DNA of 64,000 bases, from assembly GCF_004362245.1 (NCBI RefSeq), contig NZ_SNWM01000006.1, forward strand, positions 124,001 through 188,000, read 5' to 3'. Each line of letters opens with the position of its first letter. Within the stretch, counting starts at the first letter, position 1. The notes beneath the pieces are model-generated. The model did not search any database and was not told the origin of the DNA. It saw only the letters and a program-made list of their open reading frames with translations. Shown piece after piece: positions 1 through 7,190 of this stretch. Origin of the DNA: Pedobacter duraquae. Its GTDB lineage: Bacteria > Bacteroidota > Bacteroidia > Sphingobacteriales > Sphingobacteriaceae. Both the position numbers and the translations under genes were made by a program.

Positions 1-1
1 T

Positions 2-127
2 GAAACAGCAGAAGAGATTGCCTTGTCTATTGCTGCGGAAATCAAAGCAGTAATCTATGGTAAAACGGCATTGGCACTGAGAGACAAGCAGTCGGCAATA
101 CATGCTTCAGCAGCAACAGGTATATGA
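2..127 (+). CDS. XdhC/CoxI family protein, C-terminal end only
   Basis: The first bases encode the last 41 residues of a gene whose start lies outside the window. The tail reads ETAEEIALSIAAEIKAVIYG, which resembles the C-terminus of XdhC/CoxI proteins, where 'T..EIALSI.AEI.A' is typical. XdhC family members bind molybdenum cofactor and help load it into xanthine-dehydrogenase-type enzymes. Its stop codon overlaps the ATG of the next gene by four bases (ATGA), so the two are probably co-translated. The neighbouring MocA-like gene and the downstream XDH-type enzyme support the call. Only the tail is visible, so the family call rests on a short match plus context. Confidence 0.65.
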   Translation, partial: ETAEEIALSIAAEIKAVIYGKTALALRDKQSAIHASAATGI

Positions 128-726
128 GCAATGCCGTAATTATTTTAGCTGCAGGGAACTCTTCCCGCTTGGGAAGACCCAAGCAATTGCTTATTTATAA
201 TGGCATTAGTCTGCTGCGGCACACTGTTACAGCCGCAGTCCAATTGAACACTGATCTTGTGGTGGTAGTAACCGGTGCAGAGCACGGGTTATTGCTGCCA
301 GAGCTAAAGAGCGATCCGGTTTACCTTTGCCATAATACAAATTGGGAACAGGGTATGGGCACTTCTATTGCCACTGGCCTGAACTGTGCGTTGCTTCAGC
401 TTCCTGACTTGCAAAGTTGCATTCTCGCGGTGTGTGATCAGCCATTTTTGTCGGCCCAAACTTTTAAGGAACTGATTTCTCTGCAACAACAAACAGGAAA
501 AGGAATAGTTGCTTCTGCCTACGCAGATACGCTAGGAACTCCTGTGCTTTTTGAGCGTCGATTTTTTTCAGATTTGCAACTTCTTGATGGTAGTGGAGGG
601 GCGAAGATGCTTTTTAAAATATATGCGGCAGAGCTCGTCACTGTGCCTTTTGCTAAGGGTGAAATAGACGTTGATACACAGCGGTCGTACGAAGCTTTGC
701 TGGCTTCTGCACAGGAAAAACCCTGA
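124..726 (+). CDS. MocA-type molybdenum cofactor nucleotidyltransferase (NTP_transf_3)
   Basis: A 200-residue soluble protein with the nucleotidyltransferase signature LAAGNSSRLGRPKQLL at residues 8-23 and a metal-binding DQPF motif at 105-108. The AAG...GRPKQLL form is that of MocA/YgfJ proteins, which transfer a nucleotide (usually CMP) to molybdopterin, rather than the GG..RMGG.DKGL form of MobA. Molybdopterin cytosine dinucleotide is the cofactor of PaoABC/XDH-type enzymes, and one is encoded at 5685-9428. The gene overlaps the preceding XdhC-like gene by four bases. Nucleotide specificity (CTP versus GTP) is inferred from motif form and context. Length is normal for the family. Confidence 0.82.
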   Translation: MSNAVIILAAGNSSRLGRPKQLLIYNGISLLRHTVTAAVQLNTDLVVVVTGAEHGLLLPELKSDPVYLCHNTNWEQGMGTSIATGLNCALLQLPDLQSCILAVCDQPFLSAQTFKELISLQQQTGKGIVASAYADTLGTPVLFERRFFSDLQLLDGSGGAKMLFKIYAAELVTVPFAKGEIDVDTQRSYEALLASAQEKP

Positions 727-753
727 AATCCTAAATATCCAGGCATAATTGGC

Positions 754-767
754 TAACTTTAACTTTG
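754..767 (+). promoter_or_regulatory. Candidate Bacteroidota -7 promoter element before moaA
   Basis: TAACTTTA followed by a perfect TAACTTTG (760-767) matches the Bacteroidota housekeeping -7 consensus TAnnTTTG and lies 16 bases before the moaA ATG. No convincing -33 TTTG is seen at the usual distance, so this is only a candidate. It would give moaA a promoter separate from the upstream XdhC/MocA genes. Confidence 0.4.
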
Positions 768-783
768 AAAACTACCTAAGCCC

Positions 784-1764
784 ATGATCATAGATAATTT
801 TAACCGGGTGCATGACTATCTGCGGATTTCGCTGACTGACAATTGCAATTTGCGGTGTTTTTATTGTATGCCCGATGAGGACTATGATTTTACGCCTGCT
901 TCACGCTTGATGCAGGTTGATGAAATCTTGCATCTCGCCAGGGTGTTTGTGGCTGAAGGGGTAAAAAAAATCCGGTTAACCGGGGGCGAACCATTGGTAC
1001 GTAAAGATGCTGCCAGAATTATTACGTCGCTGGCAGCTTTGCCGGTCGAATTGACCTTAACGACAAATGCCACCCGGCTACACGATTTTATTACTGTGCT
1101 TGAGGAAGCGAAGATTAAGTCTATCAACATCAGTTTAGATACTTTACAGCGGGACAAATTTATGTTGGTTACCCGACGTGACTTATTTGAACAAGTGATG
1201 GCCAATATTGAGTTGCTACTCGATAAGGATATCCTGGTGAAGATCAATGTAGTGGCGATGAAAGATTTTAATGATCAGGAGATTAATGATTTTGTTGAAT
1301 GGACCAAAGATACGCCTGTTGACATTCGTTTTATAGAGTTTATGCCTTTTAGTGGGAATCGCTGGACGAGTAATCAGGTGATTTCGCAAGAGCAGATCCT
1401 GCAAACTATTGGCCAGAGATTCGATTATAGCCCGTTGCCGGGTGATGTCCATGATACAGCACAAAGTTTCTCTGTACCTGGGCATGCAGGACGGTTTTCC
1501 ATCATCAGTACCATGACAAAGCCCTTTTGTGCGGGTTGTAACAGAATGCGCCTCACAGCAGATGGAAAGTTGAAAAACTGTCTGTTTTCGGCGGGGGAGA
1601 CCGATTTACTACAGCCGCTGCGCAGGGGCGAAGATGTATTGCCGTTGATACATCAAAATATTAAGGGCAAGGCAAAAGAACTCGGGGGGCAATTTACAAA
1701 CGCACTCGAGCAGATTGAAGCACTTACGATTCAAAATAGAAGTATGATTACCATTGGCGGTTAA
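784..1764 (+). CDS. moaA: GTP 3',8-cyclase MoaA (radical SAM)
   Basis: A 326-residue radical-SAM enzyme for the first step of molybdopterin synthesis, converting GTP to 3',8-cyclo-dihydro-GTP, which MoaC then turns into cyclic pyranopterin phosphate. The N-terminal cluster motif CNLRCFYC supplies Cys21, Cys25 and Cys28. The C-terminal second cluster has Cys249, Cys252 and Cys266 in FCAGCNRMRLTADGKLKNC. GGEP for SAM binding is at 67-70. The protein ends in the conserved Gly-Gly (325-326). Length is normal. moeA starts four bases after this stop, so the genes are co-transcribed. All expected cluster ligands are present. Confidence 0.97.
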   Translation: MIIDNFNRVHDYLRISLTDNCNLRCFYCMPDEDYDFTPASRLMQVDEILHLARVFVAEGVKKIRLTGGEPLVRKDAARIITSLAALPVELTLTTNATRLHDFITVLEEAKIKSINISLDTLQRDKFMLVTRRDLFEQVMANIELLLDKDILVKINVVAMKDFNDQEINDFVEWTKDTPVDIRFIEFMPFSGNRWTSNQVISQEQILQTIGQRFDYSPLPGDVHDTAQSFSVPGHAGRFSIISTMTKPFCAGCNRMRLTADGKLKNCLFSAGETDLLQPLRRGEDVLPLIHQNIKGKAKELGGQFTNALEQIEALTIQNRSMITIGG

Positions 1765-1768
1765 CGAT

Positions 1769-2965
1769 ATGATTTCAGTAGAAGAAGCGAAAAACAGTAT
1801 TCAGCAAAACAGTAAAAAGCTGGCTCCGAAAAAGGTGCTGCTCTGTGATGCGGCAGATTTTATACTGGCGGAAGATGTATTTGCAATTACCGATATTCCG
1901 GGCTATAACCAGTCGTCAATGGATGGTTATGCCATTGCTTTTTCAAGCGATCAGAATCCGTTAACCTTAAGCGGTACAACAGAAATACTTGTTGAAATGG
2001 CTGCTGGTACAACAACGCAGCATATCCTGGAACCTAAGCATGCCATGCGAATTTTTACCGGAGCACCATTGCCTCTGGGAGCAGATACTGTAGTTATGCA
2101 GGAAAAGATCGAGGTGAAGGAAAATAAGCTGGTTATCAAGGATGAACAGCTTAGTCTGGGGGCAAATGTACGGTTAAAAGGGGCTGAAGTGAGGTCGGGA
2201 GCATTGGCAATGCCTGAAGGTACCTTTTTGTCGGCCGCCGCGATAGGATTTTTGGCAGGCATCGGCATAGCCGAAGTGTGGATATATCCCGCCCCCAGTG
2301 TAACCGTAATTCTTACTGGAAATGAGCTGCAGACACCAGGGACACCGCTTGAGTTTGGACAGGTTTATGAGGCGAACGGTGTCATGCTGACCGTGGCGCT
2401 ACAGAAAGCCGGTATCAAAGAGATCAACGTAGTTAAAGTTGCTGATGACCTGGTAGAATTGTCGGGCGTACTGCAAACAGCTTTAGAAACCAGCGATGTG
2501 GTGTTGCTAACTGGTGGTGTAAGTGTTGGCGACTATGATTTTGTTGTCGAAGCAACACAAGCCTGTCAGGTGGTTCAGCAATTTCATAAAATCAAACAGA
2601 AACCTGGAAAGCCTATTTTCTTTGGTGTTAAGGCCAATCAGCTAATATTTGGCCTTCCAGGAAATCCATCGTCAGTACTCACTTGTTTTTATGAATATGT
2701 ATATCCAGCATTAAAAGTCTTATTACATGGAGCATCTGCAATTAAAGTTGTAGAGCGAAATATTAGTCATGCTTATCAAAAACCCGCAGGACTTACACAT
2801 TTTTTGAAAGCTAGAATGGATGGTGATATGGTTATTCCCCTGCACGCACAGGAATCTTTTAGACTTCATTCCTATGCGCAGGCAGATTGTCTGATTTGTC
2901 TGCCAGAGGATTGTACTTTGGTAGCTGCCGGAGCATTAGTAGAAGTACATATATTACCAATTTAA
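1769..2965 (+). CDS. moeA: Molybdopterin molybdenumtransferase MoeA
   Basis: A 398-residue protein that inserts molybdate into adenylylated molybdopterin. Typical MoeA blocks are visible: the N-terminal DIPGYNQSSMDGYAI stretch, the IFTGAPLPLGADTVVMQE block, the central LTGGVSVGDYDFV motif of the MogA/MoeA fold, and the GLPGNPSSVLTCFYEYVYP segment. A TTG at 1754 is in frame, but it lies inside moaA, and the ATG at 1769 (MISVEEAK) gives a standard N-terminus, so I chose the ATG. It follows moaA by four bases and precedes moaD by eleven. Cytoplasmic. Confidence 0.95.
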   Translation: MISVEEAKNSIQQNSKKLAPKKVLLCDAADFILAEDVFAITDIPGYNQSSMDGYAIAFSSDQNPLTLSGTTEILVEMAAGTTTQHILEPKHAMRIFTGAPLPLGADTVVMQEKIEVKENKLVIKDEQLSLGANVRLKGAEVRSGALAMPEGTFLSAAAIGFLAGIGIAEVWIYPAPSVTVILTGNELQTPGTPLEFGQVYEANGVMLTVALQKAGIKEINVVKVADDLVELSGVLQTALETSDVVLLTGGVSVGDYDFVVEATQACQVVQQFHKIKQKPGKPIFFGVKANQLIFGLPGNPSSVLTCFYEYVYPALKVLLHGASAIKVVERNISHAYQKPAGLTHFLKARMDGDMVIPLHAQESFRLHSYAQADCLICLPEDCTLVAAGALVEVHILPI

Positions 2966-2976
2966 ATTATCTCAAC

Positions 2977-3210
2977 ATGGTTAAGGTTAAACTTATCGCT
3001 TTTGGTCAATTGGCAGAGATTCTGGGAGATGATGAACTCAATCTGAATGCCGCAGATACTAATGGCTTAAAGGATGCGCTCAACCAGCGCTTTCCTGAAT
3101 TAAAAAACAAGAAGTATGTGTTAGCCGTTAACAAGCAAGTGGTGTCAATCAATATACTTTTGACTGAAGGTGCAACGGTAGCATTACTTCCACCATTTTC
3201 GGGAGGATAA
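2977..3210 (+). CDS. moaD: Molybdopterin synthase small subunit MoaD
   Basis: A 77-residue ubiquitin-like sulfur carrier. It begins MVKVKLIAFGQLAEILG and ends LLPPFSGG; the C-terminal Gly-Gly is the site of adenylylation and thiocarboxylation. The ATG at 2977 gives a normal MoaD N-terminus. The longer open frame starting at 2887 runs inside moeA and is not credible. The partners are beside it: the MoeB-rhodanese protein that activates it (3213) and MoaE (4314), with which it forms molybdopterin synthase. Spacing to the next gene is two bases. Confidence 0.94.
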   Translation: MVKVKLIAFGQLAEILGDDELNLNAADTNGLKDALNQRFPELKNKKYVLAVNKQVVSINILLTEGATVALLPPFSGG

Positions 3211-3212
3211 CT

Positions 3213-4307
3213 ATGGATAAGGAAAGGTACAGCAGGCATCTCAACCTCAAAAATTTTGGCGAAAGCCGGCAGCAAAAGTTGCTGGATGCGAAGGTGCTTG
3301 TTATCGGTGCCGGCGGTTTGGGGTGCCCGGTTTTACAGTATCTAACTGCAGCTGGTGTTGGTGAAATAGGTATTGCAGACGGTGATACCGTTAGTCTTTC
3401 CAATTTACAGCGACAGGTCCTTTATACGGTTGATGATATTAGCTTGCCTAAAGCCGTGCAGGCTGCAATCAGGCTGCAGCGCCTTAATCCAGATATTGTT
3501 ATTCATACACACGTATTGCATGTGGATGCTGCGAATGCACTGGAACTGATTCGTTATTATGATATTGTTGTTGACGGAACGGACAATTTTGCATCCAGAT
3601 ACTTAATTAATGATGCTTGTGTATTGCTTGAAAAACCTTTGGTTTATGGTGCTGTTTATCAATATGAAGGTCAGGTTGCTGTTTTCAATGTTGCAGATAT
3701 CCTTGGAATAAAAACCAATTACAGGGATCTGTTCGCTACACCGCCATCTGCGGTCGACGCACCTGATTGCAATGATACCGGCGTGATTGGTGTTCTGCCA
3801 GGAATCATTGGTGTGCTTCAGGCCACAGAAGTGATCAAATTGATCACTGGTATAGGAAAGGCATTGATCAACCAGTTGCTCACATGGTCTGTAGTGTCAG
3901 CTACAGCTTATACCGTGCAGCTTCAGGAAAATCCTGAGGCTAAAGCTTTTATTCCTGCCGATCAGGCAGCTTTTCGTGCAACGGATTACGACTGGCTATG
4001 TAGCACGCAAATAACAGGAGTAGAACAGATCGGGCCAATCTCATTTGTACAACTCACTACCGAGGCCGACGTACTTTTTATTGATGTCAGGGAAAGCGGG
4101 GAGCAGCCGGAAGCGCACTTTCCGCATCTTCAAATTCCACTATCTCGATTTAAGGAAAACCTGTTATCGATTCATAAAAATAAAGTTGTACTTTTTTGTC
4201 AAAGTGGAAAAAGAAGCCTTCAGGCAGCACAGATCATTCGTGATAGCTTTGGCGAATCAAAAAAAGTATATAGTTTAACGGGTGGCATACTCACCCTAAT
4301 CGAATAG
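3213..4307 (+). CDS. moeB: MoeB/ThiF-type MoaD adenylyltransferase fused to a rhodanese domain
   Basis: A 364-residue two-domain protein. The N-terminal E1-like domain has the nucleotide-binding VLVIGAGGLGCPV (GAGGLG at 32-37), the DNLQ-like SNLQRQ block, DGTDNF (121-126) and the CNDTGVIGVLPG block with Cys186. The C-terminal rhodanese domain (about 270-364) has an active-site Cys329 in LFCQSGKRS. The architecture suggests that one protein both adenylylates the MoaD C-terminus and delivers sulfur. Oddly, the zinc-site pair normally CYRCLF is NYRDLF here (169-174), and no second CxxC is present, so the structural zinc site appears lost. Acting on MoaD is inferred from position in the moa cluster; a ThiS role cannot be excluded. 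Confidence 0.9.
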   Translation: MDKERYSRHLNLKNFGESRQQKLLDAKVLVIGAGGLGCPVLQYLTAAGVGEIGIADGDTVSLSNLQRQVLYTVDDISLPKAVQAAIRLQRLNPDIVIHTHVLHVDAANALELIRYYDIVVDGTDNFASRYLINDACVLLEKPLVYGAVYQYEGQVAVFNVADILGIKTNYRDLFATPPSAVDAPDCNDTGVIGVLPGIIGVLQATEVIKLITGIGKALINQLLTWSVVSATAYTVQLQENPEAKAFIPADQAAFRATDYDWLCSTQITGVEQIGPISFVQLTTEADVLFIDVRESGEQPEAHFPHLQIPLSRFKENLLSIHKNKVVLFCQSGKRSLQAAQIIRDSFGESKKVYSLTGGILTLIE

Positions 4308-4313
4308 TTATAC

Positions 4314-4742
4314 ATGAAAAATATATTTATACAAGGCCCAGTGCAGTCTGGCTTTATTGCAGATAGCATTCAGAAGCACAGTGCTAAAAAAGATATCGGA
4401 GCACACAGTATTTTCTTAGGGCAGGTAAGGGCCGATGTTATCGGTGATAAAACCGTGGCTGCTATTGATTACACGACCTATACTGAGATGGCGCTCGAAA
4501 AAATGCACGAGATCAGGGAGGATATCTTCTCCAGGTACAGTCTCAACTGCATGCATGTTTACCACAGCCTCGGTGAAGTAAAAGCAGGTGAGATCTGCCT
4601 TTTTGTATTTACGTCTTCAAAACATCGGAAAATCGCCATTGAGGCCTGCGAGGAGTTGGTAGAACGTGTCAAGGCGGAGCTGCCGGTGTGGGGGAAAGAA
4701 ATTTTTGAAGACGCATCACATACTTGGAAAGTCAATGGTTAA
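4314..4742 (+). CDS. moaE: Molybdopterin synthase catalytic subunit MoaE
   Basis: A 142-residue protein that, with MoaD, converts cyclic pyranopterin phosphate to molybdopterin. Recognisable blocks are HSIFLGQVRAD, TTYTEMALEKMHEI, and HVYHSLGEVKAGEICLFVFTSS, with KHRKIAIEACEELVERVKAELP near the end carrying the conserved region of catalytic lysines (KAELPVWGKE). Length is near the family norm. The stop overlaps the start of the next gene (4735) by eight bases, implying translational coupling. Confidence 0.94.
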   Translation: MKNIFIQGPVQSGFIADSIQKHSAKKDIGAHSIFLGQVRADVIGDKTVAAIDYTTYTEMALEKMHEIREDIFSRYSLNCMHVYHSLGEVKAGEICLFVFTSSKHRKIAIEACEELVERVKAELPVWGKEIFEDASHTWKVNG

Positions 4743-5640
4743 TATCACACATAAATCCTTTACACTCAGAAAAGCTATTGCCACAGCTTTAGTGCAGACC
4801 TCTATGCAACAAACTATTAATGCTATTGAGCAACGTAAAGTACCAAAGGGCGATATCTTTGAATTTGCCCGTGCTGCGGCACTGCTGGCAATAAAAAAAA
4901 CCAGCGATGTGATTCCTGATTGTCATCCGCTCCCTATAGAATATGCTGCCATTACTTATGAAATAAATGACCTCTCTGTTTTGATCTCTGTGGAAGTGCA
5001 TACGATTTACAAAACAGGTGTTGAAGTGGAGGCGATGCATGGTGCTTCTGTTGCTGCACTGGTGATGTATGATATGCTGAAGCCGATCGATAAAAATGTT
5101 GTCATTTCCAGTATAGGACTTAAGTCAAAGACTGGAGGGAAGAGCGATCACAAACGCTCGGATAGGAAACTGAAATCGGCGGTGGTCGTCTGTTCAGATC
5201 GTGTATCAAATGGTGAAAAACAGGATGCATCGGGTAAGGCCATTATCGCGGAACTGGAAAAACATGGGCTTGAATGCGATCAGTATAGTATAATCCCTGA
5301 CGACTATGATAAAATTCAGCAGGTTGCGAAGGAGTTGCAGGAAAGTGGTTTTGACCTTGTTTTATTTACCGGAGGTACCGGTCTTTCTAGTCGCGATGTA
5401 ACGCCGGATGCAATTGCTCCATTGTTGGACCGGGAGATACCTGGAATTATGGAGACTGCGAGGAGTTATGGTCAGTTACGCACAAAGTTCGCTATGCTAT
5501 CCCGGGGAGTGGCAGGATTTATGGATAATATGTTAATAGTGACCCTTCCTGGTTCAACCAATGGTGTGAGAGAAACAATGGATGCATTATTTCCGGCGGT
5601 GTTGCATGTATTTGAAGTCAAATCCGGCGACCCACATTAA
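4735..5640 (+). CDS. Bifunctional MoaC-MogA fusion (cyclic pyranopterin phosphate synthase / molybdopterin adenylyltransferase)
   Basis: A 301-residue fusion. Residues 1-140 are MoaC: ITHKSFTLRKAIATA at the N-terminus, the active-site CHPLPI (63-68), the VEAMHGASVAAL block, and MYDMLKPIDK with the catalytic Asp113 and Lys116. Residues 147-300 are a MogA/MoaB-type adenylyltransferase: VVCSDRVSNGEKQDASG, FTGGTGLSSRDVTPD (211-225) and GIMETARSYG. Together they perform the second step (to cPMP) and the adenylylation before MoeA. I chose the ATG at 4735, which gives a normal MoaC start and overlaps moaE; the longer frame from 4666 reads through moaE. All key residues are kept in both halves. Confidence 0.93.
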   Translation: MVNITHKSFTLRKAIATALVQTSMQQTINAIEQRKVPKGDIFEFARAAALLAIKKTSDVIPDCHPLPIEYAAITYEINDLSVLISVEVHTIYKTGVEVEAMHGASVAALVMYDMLKPIDKNVVISSIGLKSKTGGKSDHKRSDRKLKSAVVVCSDRVSNGEKQDASGKAIIAELEKHGLECDQYSIIPDDYDKIQQVAKELQESGFDLVLFTGGTGLSSRDVTPDAIAPLLDREIPGIMETARSYGQLRTKFAMLSRGVAGFMDNMLIVTLPGSTNGVRETMDALFPAVLHVFEVKSGDPH

Positions 5641-5649
5641 ACAAAATGC

Positions 5650-5681
5650 TTTGGTGACTGTTAGATGCTTAAATTACCTTG
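5650..5681 (+). promoter_or_regulatory. Possible promoter before the molybdoenzyme subunits
   Basis: TTTG at 5650-5653 and TACCTTG at 5675-5681 are 21 bases apart and resemble the Bacteroidota -33 TTTG and -7 TAnnTTTG pair, though the -7 is one T short. The ATG follows at 5685, so a transcript from here would have almost no leader. This may equally be an internal spacer in one long operon. Confidence 0.25.
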
Positions 5682-5684
5682 CAT

Positions 5685-6170
5685 ATGATGGACCAACAGC
5701 TGATATCCACCTCCTTCACAATCAATAGAAAAGAGTACAAAGTTAGCGTAGCTCCATGGTCGTCACTTCTGGATGTCATGAGGGAGACTCTTGATCTTAC
5801 CGGGACAAAAAAAGGCTGCGATCACGGGCAGTGTGGCGCCTGTACGGTTTTGATCAATGGAAAACGTGTGTTAAGTTGTCTCACCCTCGCGGTGATGAAA
5901 GAGGGTGCAGAGATCACAACAATTGAGGGCATCGCTGAAGATGGGAAATTACATCCATTGCAGCAGGCATTTATTGATCATGATGCATTTCAATGTGGTT
6001 ATTGCACTCCCGGCCAAATCTGTAGCGCCATAGGTATGCTGCAGGAAGGGAAGGCGCAATCCCGTGCTGAGGTAAAGGAGCTAATGAGCGGCAATCTATG
6101 CCGCTGTGGTGCCAACACAAATATCATTGATGCCATTATGGAAATCAAGGAAGGAGCAGCCCATGCATAA
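5685..6170 (+). CDS. 2Fe-2S subunit of an XDH/PaoABC-type molybdoenzyme
   Basis: A 161-residue iron-sulfur subunit with two [2Fe-2S] clusters. The plant-ferredoxin-like cluster uses Cys45, Cys50, Cys53 (CDHGQCGAC) and Cys65. The second, all-helical cluster uses CGYC (104-107) and CRC (139-141). It relays electrons from the molybdenum centre to FAD. The N-terminus (MMDQQLISTSFTI) has no twin-arginine signal, unlike periplasmic PaoA of E. coli, so the complex should be cytoplasmic. I chose the ATG at 5685 over an in-frame TTG at 5679. It overlaps the FAD subunit gene by eight bases. Confidence 0.94.
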   Translation: MMDQQLISTSFTINRKEYKVSVAPWSSLLDVMRETLDLTGTKKGCDHGQCGACTVLINGKRVLSCLTLAVMKEGAEITTIEGIAEDGKLHPLQQAFIDHDAFQCGYCTPGQICSAIGMLQEGKAQSRAEVKELMSGNLCRCGANTNIIDAIMEIKEGAAHA

Positions 6171-7179
6171 TTTTAGGTATAAGGCTGCAACATCTGTTTC
6201 CGATGCAGTTGTAGAGGTTAATCAGTCAGCTGAAGGACAGTTTGTTGCCGGCGGAACGAATGTGCTCGATTTAATGAAATATTTTGTGGCGAAGCCCGAA
6301 GTGCTGGTAGATGTAAATCCATTGAATAGTCTTCCTGTTGTTTCTGAGTATAAGGAAGGTGTACGATTGAGTGCTTTTGCTACCAACGCTGACACAGCAT
6401 ATCACCCTATAATCGAGAAACGATACCCTTTACTGTCCAAGGCAATTCTTGCCGGAGCTTCCGCACAGATCAGAAACATGGCTACAAACGGAGGCAACCT
6501 ACTGCAGAGAACACGCTGTTATTATTTTTATGACGTCAACACGCCATGTAATAAAAGGGAGCCTGGCACCGGGTGTTCAGCTATTCGTGGTTACAATAGA
6601 ATGATGGCCATTATGGGCACTTCTGAACATTGTATTGCTGTTTTTCCTTCCGATATGTGTGTCGCGTTGGCAGCCCTAGGCGCTGTAGTGAATACAGACG
6701 GCATGCAGGGAAAACGGGAGATTCCTTTTGCCGACTTTCACCGCCTGCCAGGAGATCATCCAGAAAAGGATAATAATTTGTTGGCAGGAGAATTGATTAC
6801 AGGAATAGATCTCCCTGCGGAGGGCTTTGCTGAGCATTATGCTTATTTGAAATTGCGCGACAGGAATTCATACGCTTTTGCGCTAGTGTCTGTCGCTGTG
6901 GTGTTTAGATTAGATGGTGATCTCATAAGCGAAGCACGGATAGCATTAGGAGGTATAGCCCATAAACCATGGCGCGTGCTTGATGCTGAGCTTTATTTAC
7001 AGGGCAAGTCGGCAACGGTGGATCATTTCGCCGCTGCCGCAGAAATCATTCTGCAAGGAGCGAAAACTTTTGAATTTAACAGCTTTAAGCCCGAACTGGC
7101 CAGAAGAGCGATCATCAGATGCTGCAAGATGGCGCTGAGCCCAGATACACAATTACCCGGCGCACAGCCGTCCGCTTAA
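6163..7179 (+). CDS. FAD-binding subunit of an XDH/PaoABC-type molybdoenzyme
   Basis: A 338-residue CoxM/PaoB-like subunit. FAD-binding blocks are visible at VAGGTNVLDLM (28-38) and AQIRNMATNGGNL (101-113). An insertion after the FAD motif carries Cys119, Cys129, Cys138 and, further on, Cys157 in TRCYYFYD, PCNKREPGTGC and EHCIAV. The same region of E. coli PaoB binds a [4Fe-4S] cluster, so a cluster is likely here too. The start at 6163 overlaps the 2Fe-2S subunit stop; an upstream in-frame start at 6106 lies inside that gene and is rejected. Confidence 0.93.
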   Translation: MHNFRYKAATSVSDAVVEVNQSAEGQFVAGGTNVLDLMKYFVAKPEVLVDVNPLNSLPVVSEYKEGVRLSAFATNADTAYHPIIEKRYPLLSKAILAGASAQIRNMATNGGNLLQRTRCYYFYDVNTPCNKREPGTGCSAIRGYNRMMAIMGTSEHCIAVFPSDMCVALAALGAVVNTDGMQGKREIPFADFHRLPGDHPEKDNNLLAGELITGIDLPAEGFAEHYAYLKLRDRNSYAFALVSVAVVFRLDGDLISEARIALGGIAHKPWRVLDAELYLQGKSATVDHFAAAAEIILQGAKTFEFNSFKPELARRAIIRCCKMALSPDTQLPGAQPSA

Positions 7180-7190
7180 TCCAGAAAGAT

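Noticed and set aside
1754..1768. TTG start for MoeA
   Set aside because: It lies inside moaA; the ATG at 1769 gives a normal MoeA N-terminus.
2887..2976. Longer MoaD from an upstream start
   Set aside because: The added residues lie inside moeA and do not match MoaD.
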